This document shows positions 22,690 through 33,755 of a stretch of 64,000 bases of DNA, one piece after another; within the stretch, counting starts at the first letter, position 1, and each line of letters opens with the position of its first letter. The notes beneath the pieces were generated by a model. The model ran no database searches, was not told where the DNA came from, and saw only the letters and a list, made by a program, of their open reading frames with translations. A program made the position numbers and the translations under genes. Origin of the DNA: Pseudeuparius sepicola (lineage: Eukaryota > Arthropoda > Insecta > Coleoptera > Anthribidae); the NCBI GenBank assembly GCA_963920635.1, contig OY987305.1, positions 6,859,153-6,923,152 on the forward strand, in the 5' to 3' direction.

Positions 22690-23493
22690 AAAAAAACATG
22701 AGAAACAAAAAGGTGACAATTTTGGACAGCTAAGTGGCCCTGAAAAAGTAATCAACATCCATGGTCAACTTGTCGCGCAATATAAAAAAACCTCCAATTG
22801 AGCAAAATTATTAAATAGCCGTAACATACCTATTTATTTTAAGATACCGAAGAAAACTTTTATATTGAAAATTGATGGCACTGAGAAGCTTTATGCAACT
22901 GGGTGCTCAGATAGTTTCTGAAAATTACACAGGCTCTTCGGCTCTGTTGAGGCCATTGTTTTAGTTATTAAAGGCCATTGTTTTAGTTTATTAAAGTAGT
23001 TATTTGGCTCCCTACTGAAAAATCTTAAGAAACAAAAACGTGTAAATTTTAGATAGTTGGTTAATGTTAAAAAAAGAAGTCGGTATCCATGGCCAACTTT
23101 TCGCGCAATACCAAAAAAAACTTAAATCAACAAGAATCTGAAAACAATCAATTTATTTTGAAAGTCGAGGGAAAATTTTAATTGGAGATTAGCGGCAATT
23201 AGATCACGCAAGAACATTGACAAAAGAAAATTTTCATACAATTTGTACTAGTTTTCCCGCTAATTTGTTTAAAGTGTGAAGTCGAAATAGCAATTAAAAA
23301 CATCAACAGTTATTCAAATTAAAGACAAATTTTCTCATATTAAAGATCTTGTTTGATCAAAAAAAAATTAAATAAATTGATAGTTTTGTTTTCACATTTT
23401 TGTCGACTTGAGTTTTTTTTTGTATTGCGTGAAAAGTTGGTTATGGATGCCGATTTATTTTTTAACATCACCTAGCCGTCTAAAATTGCCATA
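22690..23493. repeat. ~335-bp direct repeat plus inverted partial copy
   Basis: The words CATGGYCAACTTKTCGCGCAA and GAAACAAAAA recur at 22697-22785 and 23028-23115 in the same orientation, and again inverted at about 23424-23493 (TTGCGTGAAAAGTTGG). This is a direct repeat plus inverted arm, like the larger array at 41497-43168. No coding content. Confidence 0.65.
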
Positions 23494-23769
23494 TTTATTA
23501 TGCTTATATAAGCTTACTTACATAAAAAAAATATATTTAATGCAGTGATAGGGCCAAAGCGAAAAATGTTTTTCAAATAAATCAAAGTGTGCCAATTGTT
23601 TCTAAAATTGGTAGTATGGAGTATCCTTTACTTTTGAACAACTTTTCCTAGCAACTTATTTCCACATAAGAAATGTTAGCAAAGTTTTTATCAAGAGTAA
23701 CTTTTTGCGGTAAAATTAAAGATAAGAAAGTGTTCCTATTCAACACCTCTTCTGTGGACATACTGTATA

Positions 23770-24002
23770 TACATAGTGTATTTGGAAATGAAAGGAAGGT
23801 TTATGGCTTATTATAAATATAAATGCAAATTCTTTATCAGAGGCTCGAGAGTCCGTCATAAAATACTACAAACTCGCCCGAATATTAATTTGCGTATTTA
23901 TCCTCATCAGATTTTTAGCAAAAGAGCACGCCACTGAAATGGTCGAATTTTCCTTCTCAATCAATATTTATGGCCTCCTTTCATTTCCAAATACACTAAG
24001 TA
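23770..24002. mobile_element. 233-bp MITE with ~30-bp TIRs
   Basis: Left CATAGTGTATTTGGAAATGA and continuing AAGGAAGG; right is its complement, ending CAAATACACTAAGTA. Non-coding interior. TA bases sit next to the ends but cannot be proven to be a target duplication. Confidence 0.75.
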
Positions 24003-24412
24003 TAGTTGTCAGCGGTTTTAGACATTAAGTTAATAAATATTTTGCGTTGCAACAAAAATGTATTTTTATGTTATAATAAAAAAATATGTAGTAACACTAA
24101 AAATATATTTAGCTAATAACCCTAGAATTAAAAAAGTTAATTAAAAGGATTTTCATAAATTATTCTTTTCTTTGCAAAATAAGTATTTGTTACAACATTT
24201 AGTTGTTAGGTCTCGTAGTCCTAAACATAAATGATTATAAAATAAAAGGGGTGTCCCTTTTATTTATTTTTTCTTATTTTTGAAGAAATTGGTCAGAAGT
24301 TTTAATAAATTGGTTTTCGTGGTGCTGCAATGCTCCATTGTTTCTCATAAAATGCCCTTCAACAGATAAATGAGATTAGGGGGTCACAGACATAAAATTA
24401 CCCTTGTAACTT

Positions 24413-24960
24413 AATAGAGAGTTATTGCAGAAACTGTTTTTGGCATTAAGCAGTATTTAAGACGACCTTATTTGAATACTCTCATACGTTATTTATGATT
24501 CTGACAATAGTTATTGCAAGTCGTAATTTATGTATCCAAATTAAGGGCTTGTTTACGTTTACTTTATTGTTTTGTATTTCTACACTTTCACTAGAATATT
24601 ATGTGCTTTTATAATTTTGCTCCGGAAAAAACTGGGAAAACAGCCAAATAACCACGGAACACCAAGGTGAAAGACTAATGAAAACAAACAAGGTGCAAAC
24701 GCAAACAAGCAACGAACATTTTAGGTTAAGTCCTACTTTCACAGAACACTAGCGTTTTCTGACAAATCAGAATTTATTTTAAGAATTGTGACAAATAAGG
24801 TAAAAATAACGTATATTATGGTATACACAATAAACAAAAATAAAGGAAAATAACCTTATTATGGACGACCTTATGTCAAACTACGACTGCGCATGCTCAA
24901 ATGTCAAAATAACGTCAAAAAAGAGCGCGACGTTATTTATTTCTGCAATAACTCTCTATT
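24413..24960. mobile_element. 548-bp MITE with 21-bp perfect TIRs
   Basis: AATAGAGAGTTATTGCAGAA at 24413 and its exact complement ending at 24960; the match extends one more base. The interior is AT-rich, with no transposase. Sits within the 5.4-kb TIR element, downstream of the transposase gene. Confidence 0.85.
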
Positions 24961-25250
24961 ATTTAAATTGCATACCTTTATCAATAACATCAGAAGACAC
25001 ACAGCAGGGACACGTGTCAAGCTTTACACACCTCCCTGGACCTCAATGTGATTACCTGGATAAAATAAAATAATTTCAGGTGATTGAGGACTTCCACAAG
25101 CTGGATATAATGATTACGAAGTTTTATTAGAACCACCGACACAGGAAGAATCCGAAAAAACTATAAACCCATTAAAATCTTTATGACTATAACATAATTA
25201 AATAAAGGCAAGAAATCAAATGCATTTTCCATTATTATATTATATGTATA

Positions 25251-26264
25251 TTAATATTTAGTATACCCACCTTGGGATAGGATGACTTTCTGAACTCTCC
25301 TGCTCATCGAATCTATGAGTTGGCAGCAGAGATCATGGGTTACGACTTCATCCCACGTTTGTTGAATCTTCTGCCAAAGTGCCTCCCTATTTTCGGGTAC
25401 GAAGTTCTCCATTGTCCGCGCCATTCTGCCCCACACATTCTCAATGGGATTCAAGTCAGGACTCTTCGCCGGCCATTGCAACTTTTCTACGTTGTTTTCG
25501 GTGAACCATTCGCGAACTATTCTTGCTGTATGCACAGGAGCGTTATCATGCTGGAAAACGAAGCCATCGGGATACATTTCCGTTGCAGTTGGTAACAATC
25601 CGCCTTCGAGTATCTCGCAATAGCGAGCTGCTGTGAAGCGGTCGTCGATTCTCCAACAAATGCCAGGTCCACGGTAGCTTATCCAGGCCCATATGTTGAC
25701 GGAAAAATGCCCACTCCTTTTCCTGGGTGACACAAATCTTTCGTCATATCTTGAACTCACCGAAGGTCTATATACTCGCACTTTGCCATTGTAATGGCTT
25801 TGAAAGATCTTTTCGTCGCTAAATATTACCTTCTCCCAATAATGTGGCGGTAAACGCTGAAACTCTCGGCATATCTGCAACCTGACTTCCTTATTAGCCT
25901 CGGTCAGCTGAATTTTGTTGCTGGCCGTGCGAGATTTCAGATTGGCTGCATCTAATCTCCTTCGGGCAGTTCTAACACTTGCTGGAAATTGTGTTGCAGA
26001 TACTGCTTCAACGGCGGATTTAAACGGATTTGCAAGGCAAAAATTAGCTAGTTGCTCATCTTGTTGGTCAGACGTAATTTTCACATTTCCTCCTCTATGT
26101 ATGTTTTCCACGCTTCCGGTTTCGTCATATTTCTTCTTTATATTGAAAATGGTGCTTTTAGATACACCAAATTCTTCGGCCAGTCGGGAAATAGCCCAAC
26201 CATTTTCTAGTTTGGCGATGATACGGTGCTTGACGGATTCACTCAAACGAGGCATAACGAACAC
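25251..26264 (-). CDS. Tc1-like DD34E transposase, intact
   Basis: A 337-codon uninterrupted frame, the normal length for Tc1 transposases (~340). Residues ~5-55 form a paired helix-turn-helix DNA-binding region (AISRLAEEFGVSKSTIFNIK). A second HTH-like segment spans ~85-115. The catalytic core carries Asp150 in VIFSDEKIF, Asp240 in FQHDNAPVHTA and Glu275 in SPDLNPIENVWG. Exactly 34 residues separate Asp240 and Glu275, the DD34E spacing of Tc1. The family cuts and pastes TIR elements at TA sites. Met4 (MPRLSES) is an equally good start and fits relatives better. The frame is open throughout, unlike all other transposases here, so it is recent or maintained. No short TIR pair hugs the gene; the 85-bp TIRs at 22412 and 27785 are candidates. 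Confidence 0.95.
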   Translation of the reverse strand: MFVMPRLSESVKHRIIAKLENGWAISRLAEEFGVSKSTIFNIKKKYDETGSVENIHRGGNVKITSDQQDEQLANFCLANPFKSAVEAVSATQFPASVRTARRRLDAANLKSRTASNKIQLTEANKEVRLQICREFQRLPPHYWEKVIFSDEKIFQSHYNGKVRVYRPSVSSRYDERFVSPRKRSGHFSVNIWAWISYRGPGICWRIDDRFTAARYCEILEGGLLPTATEMYPDGFVFQHDNAPVHTARIVREWFTENNVEKLQWPAKSPDLNPIENVWGRMARTMENFVPENREALWQKIQQTWDEVVTHDLCCQLIDSMSRRVQKVILSQGGYTKY

Positions 26265-26524
26265 TGTTAGTTACTCTCTCGAATTAGGATACTGACTAAA
26301 TAATTTTAGCCCACCCACCTTAGTATTTATACAAAGGGCTAGGAGCAGGTATAATCGATATTTTCAAAATCTACATCCAATTCAATATTACAATTATTAA
26401 GTTAATCCCCTAAATTTAGTTATATTAAGTGCAGGTAGGTATAATTAATAAATACCTATTTAAAAAGATATAAATATCTATGCTAAAATATTTCAACTCA
26501 GGTAATCCGATAATCCATTAATTT

Positions 26525-27320
26525 TGTGCCATACATATTATACAAATCCTTGAAATCTTTAATTTTTGAGATAATCGCTTGATCTGTTTTTTGTCCGAAA
26601 GGACTTCAAAAGCCGCTTATTTTAGCAATCCTGCCATTTTCAAATTGCAAATCCAGGGCCGGCTACGATTTTTTTATTCCCCCGATTTTCACAAAAACCA
26701 TTTAGCCATTTTTTTATTTAAAATCTGACACCACAGCGTCAATCAGGACAGTCGAAAACCCTTTATATACCAAATTTGAACAAAAAATATAGAGAGAGTT
26801 CTATTCTACAGGATGTCAAAATTGAGCAAAATAGGAAATTTAAAGAAACCTCTTCAGGCATCTCTGGCGAGTCAAGTCATAAAAATTCAGCATTTTCAGA
26901 TGGGGCAGAGAAAAATACCCTGTATTGAATCTCTGCACACCAACACTTTGAGTGGTTCTGTTGACAATTAAACTATTTTGACGGGATTCCATGGCACACT
27001 TGACTCGCCAAATGCCTGTAAATTTCCTATTTTGCTGAACCTTGACATCCTGTAGAATAGATCTCTCTCTAAATTCTTTGTTCAAATTTGGTATATAAAG
27101 GGGTTTTAGGGGGATCCTGATTAACGCTGTATTGGTAGATTTTAAATAAAAAAACACTCAAAAATCGTAGCCGGACCTGGATTTGCCTTTTGAAAATGAT
27201 AGGAAGGCTAAAAGAAGCGATTTTTGAAGGCCTTTCACACAAAGAATGTTCAGGGATTATCTCCAAAAATAAAGATTTTATTAATTTGCATATGTTTAAA
27301 AGTAGACACCCTGTATATTA
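26525..27320. mobile_element. foldback element with ~270-bp arms
   Basis: Left arm (about 26545-26870) and right arm (about 27000-27320) are reverse complements: AAATCCAGGGCCGGCTACGA pairs with TCGTAGCCGGACCTGGATTT, and both hold the AAACCCCTTTATATACC-type word. The right terminus keeps the complement of TACAGGGTGTC; the left terminus is eroded. A related partial copy lies at 17700-18135. It lies upstream of the Tc1 transposase, within the 5.4-kb element. Confidence 0.85.
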
Positions 27321-27785
27321 AATTATTGTTTTTGAGAAATTCTTGGGAATTCTATTGTGGCTCAAATTGACTATGGATTTACCTAATTTCATATTCCTAA
27401 TTAATACAGGGTGCTGGCAGCAAAGGAAGGAAACTCGAGAAAAAGCAACTTTTATTGTGGTGTTGATTCTAATCTCAGCCTTGATATTTATTATTTTTTT
27501 ATTTCATTATCATAAATACTAGACGGTATAGTAACATGATAAAATAGTACGAAATATTAAATACCAACACTGGGGTTGGAATTATTACCAGCACAAAGTT
27601 TCATTTTCCTCGAATTTTGTTCCTTTGCTGTGAGAGGCTGGAGGCTGTAATTTGCATTTTATGGTTCTATTTTTAGCAGACCGGCCGGCTGCAGACTCCA
27701 GCGCGATGTTGCCGTCTCCGCGCGCCCTGTAACGATAGCCACGAGAAACCTCTTCAGGTCGTTCGATACCAACTGTCCGCGACTG

Positions 27786-28150
27786 TACCTCATTAAATGG
27801 TTTCGTTTTAACTAGCATCGATCTTAATGTATTTTCGGTTTTAAATACTGTTCTGACATTAAAACGATTGCCTATGCGTTTTAGCTTATCTGATAGTCCA
27901 GGAATATAAGGTATAATTAAATTTACTGGTCGGTCCACCAGATTTATTTCTCTAATTCTATTAGCATTGTTATTTTGTTGGCAATCCTGAAAAACTTGCT
28001 CAACAAATTCAATAGGATAACTATTCTTCTCAAGAACATATTTTATATGTTTAATTTCCTCCTCAAATTTTGTGTTATTAGAACAAATCATTCTAGCCCT
28101 GTCATAAAAACTTTTAATTACTCCTTTTTTAACACTAGTATGATGATTGG
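27786..28150 (-). pseudogene. Penelope-like element, copy 2, RT-linker part
   Basis: The minus strand reads ICSNNTKFEEEIKHIKYVLE, then FVEQVFQDCQQNNNANRIRE and PVNLIIPYIPGLSDKLKRIG, ending KTKPFNEV at the insertion of the TIR element. This is the region between RT and GIY-YIG, better preserved than in copy 1, where PYIPGLSE is followed by a frameshift. The 5' truncation lies near 28150, at the junction with repeat X. Confidence 0.9.
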
Positions 28151-28244
28151 ATTATTTTAAAGTTTATTTTATTCTTTTTTAGAGCACTTAAATACAAATT
28201 TTATAATATTACTCGGTCTTGTTTTACAAAGCAAACGTCGCCCA
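28151..28244 (-). repeat. dispersed repeat X, part 2
   Basis: Complement of about 58755-58870 (shared: GTAAAACAAGACCGAGT and AAGTGCTCTAAAAAAGAATA), with a ~20-bp gap relative to the intact copy. Continues part 1 (21341-21793) across the PLE insertion. Confidence 0.85.
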
Positions 28245-29498
28245 AGCGTTTTTATGCTGTTCCAAATGACTTTATTTATACCATACATTATATTATTAAT
28301 ATTATTATAAAATGGAGTAGGTAGTTAGAAAAACCCTCAGCTATAAATAGTGCTGGTTTATCTTGTAAAGGATATTATTTTAGTCTTTTCAGGTTTTCGG
28401 ATAGTGTGGTTATATATCATGTTCTATTAAAAAAGAGAAAATACCGTTGTCGTTATTAGCGTTGTTTGTGGCAGGTGCCACGTTTGGTTCTTGAAGTATT
28501 ACGTAGATATTTGTTATCTGCGGACCCGCGGACGACAAAAAAAAGTCGTTAATGTGTTTTCGTCGGTAGGTATTGAAACCCCGTCAGACAACAATGCCCG
28601 TCCTCTCTTAAACATCTTCATTTTTCCTTATCAACATTTAGTAGAGACTAAGCATTTTGTGTGGGAATGCGAATTAATCATAAACGGGATCCCCGTAACA
28701 TAACCAGACTTGAAATCCGAGATATGCCACTAAATCTTTGTGGAGCTTCGAAAAACTTTAATCTATTTATGATATCGAGCTGTAATTTGAACAAGCAAAC
28801 AGCATTAAGTTATCTCGGGGTACATTAGCTCAAAGAAACGATTGCATACTTCAGACTCGTATTCATCTTCTTCATTTTATCGGCAACCTTTTTTTCTCAA
28901 CTAAAAGCTGGTCCCATAACGAAGCGACACTTCTGAAATTTACAGTTTATAAAAACGCATGACTACGTCATATTTGGTATTTTTACAATCTTTTCAAATA
29001 AATTACCGGACACAGAAAGCTAAAAGTGTTCGATTACCGTTTATTTAACATTCTTGGTCATCATAAAAAACCAACCTAGTTGAACAACCGGTATAAAATA
29101 TATCGTGAAAATTCTTTTCAGTCCAAATAAAATGAGCAATATCCTGTTCGACGTGAAAACAAATTTCAATTTCCTTAAAGATTAGAAAACTCTAAATCGC
29201 CTTTTTGCGGTCATACAGAAACAGAAAGCCAGTTAGTAATTTTCACAAAATTTTGTGTTCAATTCAGAGGCGGGACCTATTTCCACGTTTTTCCCTCAAA
29301 GCAGCCGAATTCTGCACTTGAATTATAGCAACGATTGGTAATTTGTAGCCAATATACTGTACTCCCTCGAATTTATTAACGTATTTCGGGTAAGCACAAT
29401 TTCCCCTTTCCCTTTTTTAATACTCTGAAAGTATAGTGCACTTTCTTTCATGCCTATTAATTTGTTACGTTTTTTTAACCGACTTCAAAATTCTATTA
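28245..29498. other. no gene recognised
   Basis: About 1.25 kb without recognisable coding or repeat ends. Confidence 0.5.
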
Positions 29499-30188
29499 TA
29501 CAGGGTGTCCCCAGATCGACCTAACAATAGGTGTGTAAAGGGCGAAACATTTTCGAGTTGAAACTTGATCTTTGGGGGATCAGCCTTGCTTGATTAGAAA
29601 CTAATTTGCAATATTTTAAAAATCAAGCTGGCCTTGACAGGGCCAATTTATTCATTTTCAGTTCAGTTAAACGTTAAACTATCTTTTCCTTAAGAGATAT
29701 CGAAAAATTTTATTAGAAAAAGTTGTTCAGAATTTAAGTCCCCGTACATTTATCGAAAAATTTTATCAGAAAAAGTTGTTCAGAATGCAAATTTATGGTC
29801 AGATGCCAAAAAAAATCATACTAATTTTATAAAAGACAGAGCAAATTGATAAAAACACATTTAATTAACACGTAAAATACACAATACAATCAGTTTTACT
29901 CTATATGTAACCACCATGTATGTACCTCTTAGACAAGGAAAGATAGAGGACATCGCGCTTGCCTACCCTGCCGCAGTATAGATTTTGTTACGTCGTTTTG
30001 AACGGCGGCCATTTTAAATGTGGCAGACAAAGTGAGTACGTTTGTACTGTAAATTTTAGTATGTGGATTTGCCTTCCTCCAAACTTTATTATTTTGGGAG
30101 CACACTACACCGTTTGTAGAAAAGGTGGATTCGTCCGAAAACATCAGTATTTAGACGAAGAATTTTCAAAAATTTTCTCACCTATTAG

Positions 30189-31290
30189 CAGAGCTGGGAA
30201 AGATCGCGCCAAAAAAGATCTAGATCACAGATCAGATCGTTTTCCAAAAAAAGATCTAAGATCGTTTAAAAATAGATCTTTTCATGCAAAAACGATCTTA
30301 GATCAAAGATCGTCTAAAAATGATCTATTTACAAAAGATCAATCAATCTAAGATCTTTTGAACGATCTAATATCTTCTAAACGATCTAAGATCTTTTAAA
30401 CGATCTAAGATCTTCTAAACGATCTAAGATCTTCTAAACGATCTAAGATCTTCTAAACGATCTAAGATCTTCTAAACGATCTAAGATCTTCTAAACGATC
30501 TAAGATCTTCTAAATGATATAAGATCTTTGAACAAAATTCATGATATTATGTAGTCTTCACCGATTATTTATGCAATTTATAATTTTATTACTTAAGTTA
30601 TAAAATTCGGAATTTTGAGAAATAGATAATTGAAAATAAAATACAAATTAACATATAGCATTCATTTAAATTTGACCTCGAAATAAGTTCTTGTAGTTGT
30701 AGGTAAAATGTACGTCAGTTTGTTTATATTATTTGTCATTTTCCGCGAATTCTGACAATTTTCCCTTTAGCTGATATCTAGAGATCTCCTGAGGTAAACT
30801 GCTTTAAATGAACGCTCGTTAGTAACGTAAATAACTGAATTCGTAATACATATATTTTAGATATAATATGTAGATTATATGTATAAAAAGAAAAATCCTT
30901 GTTCGTATAAAACTATTCATTCTCCTAAAAATATATAGGTACCTACCTTTCTACCTACATTATTTTGTATAAAAAAATCACAGAAACATTTCAAAAAAGG
31001 AACTACTTATAACAATTGAGGTCAAAATGAGAACATATTTTACAAATATGTAGATACATAGATATAAAAACAAAAACTCTTATTCCTTCAACCTAGAGCA
31101 CTATTTTTTGTTCTTCAAAAATAAAACATTATTTTATATAAAAAAATCACAGAAACGTTTCAAAATTGAACGAAAACAAATGAGGAAAAGATCTTAGATC
31201 GTTATAACGATCTTAGATCCTTTTAAAGATCTAAGATCGTCAAATTAAGATCAAAGATCAGATCTTTTGGAAACGATAAACGATCTTTTT
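30189..31290. repeat. GATC-rich palindromic repeat element
   Basis: Both ends are packed with AAGATCT/AGATCGTT words: 30207-30520 on the left and, inverted, 31185-31290 on the right. The ~660 bp between are AT-rich with no gene. The left edge reads CAGAGCTGGGAAAGATCG, similar to hAT-type termini with subterminal repeats; the right edge is eroded. It interrupts the transposase pseudogene. Confidence 0.7.
30364..30514. repeat. 19-bp tandem repeat, ~8 units
   Basis: Unit GATCTAAGATCTTCTAAAC repeated about eight times with few changes. The AAGATCTT core is self-complementary, so each unit can form a small hairpin, and each carries two GATC sites. It lies in the left subterminal region of the GATC-rich element. 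Confidence 0.93.
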
Positions 31291-32073
31291 AACATAATCA
31301 CCTTCTACTAATGTGTGCAAAATAGTTGCTTCGTAAGCTTTGTACTGATTAACTCGAAGGATTCTTTGTATATGGGTTTTGCTTACATTTAGATCGGATC
31401 GGCAGCTCTTTTCTTAAGCGACAGTTTTAGGTTTTGGTGAACAGAATCTAAGACCAGTAGGGTTGCAGCTTCTTCCGCGTCATATTCCTTCCTAACCTTT
31501 CTTGCGTCTTTAACATCACCGGTTTCATCAATTTTTTTTTATAATTTTTATTAAAGCAATTGCAGATACATGTACACCTAGATATTCCTCATTAAATACA
31601 CTATAATAACATATTTGTATGAAACATTTCCAATACTATAACACTTAACTAAACAAATTCTATGTTCAGGAGTAAGTATGTTGAATAACTAAATAATTCA
31701 AATAAACCCAATAGCAATAAGAGCCGCTACCTTGATTTTTTGGAAAAAATCACATTGTGCCGATTGTTTTAAAATTTGGTACAGAGCCTTAAATTTGCAT
31801 TCTGAACAACTTTTTCTGATAAAATTTTTCGATAAATAATGTACTTAATTTGTGCTAAAAACAAAAAAATTGAAAAAAGTGTGCCGATTGTTTTGAAATT
31901 TGGCACGGGGACTTAAATTTTCATTCTGAACAACTTTTTCTAATAAAATTTTTTGATATCTCTTAAGGAAAAAGGGGTTTACCCGAACCGAACTTGAATA
32001 AATTGTCCCTATCAAGGCCTGCTTGATATGGTGCAAATTATTTTCTAATCAAGCAAGACCTGGGGACACTCTG

Positions 32074-33569
32074 CAGAAATAATAATCCGAAGAAAATAAA
32101 TTTACCACAAGAAAATTAACATTTTGACGAAATTTTAAGCACCCTTGTTAGAACTTAGAACCTGGGTCCCAACACCTCTTCATCCTGCATTTTTGAAACA
32201 GTTGTAATGCTTGAAGTCCAATCCTCATGATTTTTTCATTTGACGCGACAGAACGAACGCCGAAAAAGATAAAACGACTTGTTTTAAACCGTATCCCTAA
32301 ACGAGGACCACTCTGTTTCGTGTTGTTGGGCCAAATTCGCCTTCGCTCGGACGACCCCTCTTAAACGTGGCACTTACGGGTTAACCATTGTTGCCGCTGC
32401 CGCTTCAGGTTTTAAAAGGAGCCTCCACCGAACCCATTATTTTGGTCTAGATAGAAACTAATATCAATTTACACCCTTACATGGGCCTGGTCAGTGACGT
32501 GCCTCAATCCACACAAAACAGAAGCATCCACTGAAGCCTGAAAATGCTCCTTTGGATACACCACTGGTTCAGAACCAAAGATTGATTTTTATTCGATTTT
32601 CGTGCGAAACTTTAGGAATTTTAAACGTAAATTATGAGAAAAATTAGCCATTAAATATTGTAGGAACATTATTTGATGAGAACGTTATTTATGTGGATTT
32701 GATAAGCTCGAACAAGTACCCGTAGACGGATGTGTTACAAATCTATACCCGTCTATTCGATGCCCTAAATGGGTCCATTATAGATAGCCTATTCGGAATT
32801 ACCAAAGTTGTTACAGCGAATTAATAATAACATATATGAGCACAATTTATTTAACAGTATCCTCTATTAGCGTACGTTACAAACACGAATGAGTCAGCTT
32901 AGAGCATAGAAATTTCGATGTAGGTATGTTATAATTGACTTTATTGAAAAAATTGTTCCCTGTATAATTTTTATTTAATTTCCTGGGTTATATACAAAAT
33001 GATAATAGTACGTATAACATTAGTATTAAGTTGGTAATTTATACAGTTCGAATTTATTTTCAATTTAAACTACTAATCTGGTCATAATTAAACTGTGATT
33101 TTGTTATGGACCTGCAGGACCCGCATATTATATGGTTCGGATTTTGAATCGATAAGCCACTACATTTTATTCTCATTTAGGCGTTCCATGGAAAAACGAA
33201 ATCCTCTGCAACGAATACAGGTGCAATTTAATTTTGAAAAAATGATAATTTATTTTTTAAGTGCCACCCCATTTTCATATTAAGGTTAAAAAACTGAAAT
33301 TGTCATTTTAAACCTAATTATACTGAAATTATGTTTTATACGGTGAGTGTTTCACTAGGCCCGCCCCTGCTCACTTATATAAATTTGGTCTACATTTCGG
33401 TTTTCCGTGGGGAGTAGGTAGGTACCTTGTCCGAACATTTTAGTTCGCACTTTTATATCATTTATCTGCCTAATAAAATTTTAATATTAACGGAGGGTCC
33501 TGCAGCATCCCAAGCCCCAAATAAGGGAATACTGTAACTATTATTGTGACAAAAAACTGCTTAATTCTT
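32074..33569. other. no gene recognised
   Basis: Unassigned DNA. A possible pair of hAT-like ends near 32492 (CAGTGACGTGCCTC) and 32568 is too weak to call. Confidence 0.45.
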
Positions 33570-33755
33570 TCAATAAACTCGTTCGCAGTGTGAGGGGTCC
33601 TTGTTGGATTTTCTAACAGATGTCCCGGACAAAGACTGCCGACAGCGCGGAGTGCCACAGGGGTCAGTCTTGAGACCGGTCCTCCACAGAATATGTGCGG
33701 CGGCACGAATAACTAATATGCCGGTGACAGCTATAAAAATATTCGGTCCCACAGA
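33570..33755 (+). pseudogene. LINE reverse-transcriptase scrap
   Basis: The plus strand reads FLTDVPDKDCRQRGVPQGSV then LRPVLHRICAAAR. GVPQGSVLxPVL is motif 4 of non-LTR reverse transcriptases of the jockey/I type. The next ~20 codons hold INxxDI-like decay and then stops. No element ends seen. A short, old fragment. Confidence 0.6.

Larger units (their letters stand above)
22412..27785 (-). mobile_element. 5.4-kb TIR element with TA duplication, inside PLE
   Basis: The left end CAGTCGCGGACAGTTGGTAT and the right end (its complement) belong to 85-bp TIRs (22412-22496 and 27701-27785), identical apart from the innermost bases. TA flanks both ends (22410-22411 and 27786-27787). PLE copy 1 supplies the empty site: it reads GAGTTACAAAG where the element has entered at TA. 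CAGT...GCGGAC-type TIRs plus TA fit Tc1/mariner. An intact DD34E transposase (25251-26264, minus strand) lies inside and is a candidate for its own enzyme. Other internal pieces are a repeat pair (22690-23493), two MITEs and a foldback. Confidence 0.9.
29929..31545 (-). pseudogene. decayed DDE (IS630/Tc1-like) transposase, split
   Basis: The N-terminal half reads on the minus strand from ~31540 to 31295: DETGDVKDA, then LSLKKRAAD, then in another frame PYKVQLVHTLVEGDY-like residues. This matches the HTH-to-linker part of insect transposases (VxDAxxxGRP...LRKRAxE...PYKxQLVxxLxEGDY). After the GATC-rich insertion it resumes at ~30170 with MFSDESTFSTNGVV and VWRKANPH, the first catalytic Asp block (FSDExTFxxNGxV). 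The second Asp and the Glu are not recognisable. Multiple stops and frameshifts; non-functional. Confidence 0.72.
29501..32073 (-). mobile_element. foldback element carrying a DDE transposase remnant
   Basis: Starts CAGGGTGTCCCC after TA (29499-29500) and ends with the complement of CAGAGTGTCCCC at 32073. Arms of ~300 bp share AAAAAGTTGTTCAGAAT twice in each arm and ATATCTCTTAAGGAAAA or its complement. Between the arms, the minus strand encodes pieces of a Tc1/IS630-type transposase. This is the only foldback of the CAGGGTG group here with transposase sequence, so it may represent an autonomous ancestor. A GATC-rich repeat (30189-31290) is nested within it. Confidence 0.85.

Noticed and set aside
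30364..30514. CRISPR or operator array from the 19-bp repeats
   Set aside because: No spacers; head-to-tail 19-mers inside a transposon-like element.
32492..32570. Tiny hAT-like element (CAGTGACG ... CACCACTG)
   Set aside because: TIR match is poor and no 8-bp duplication is present.
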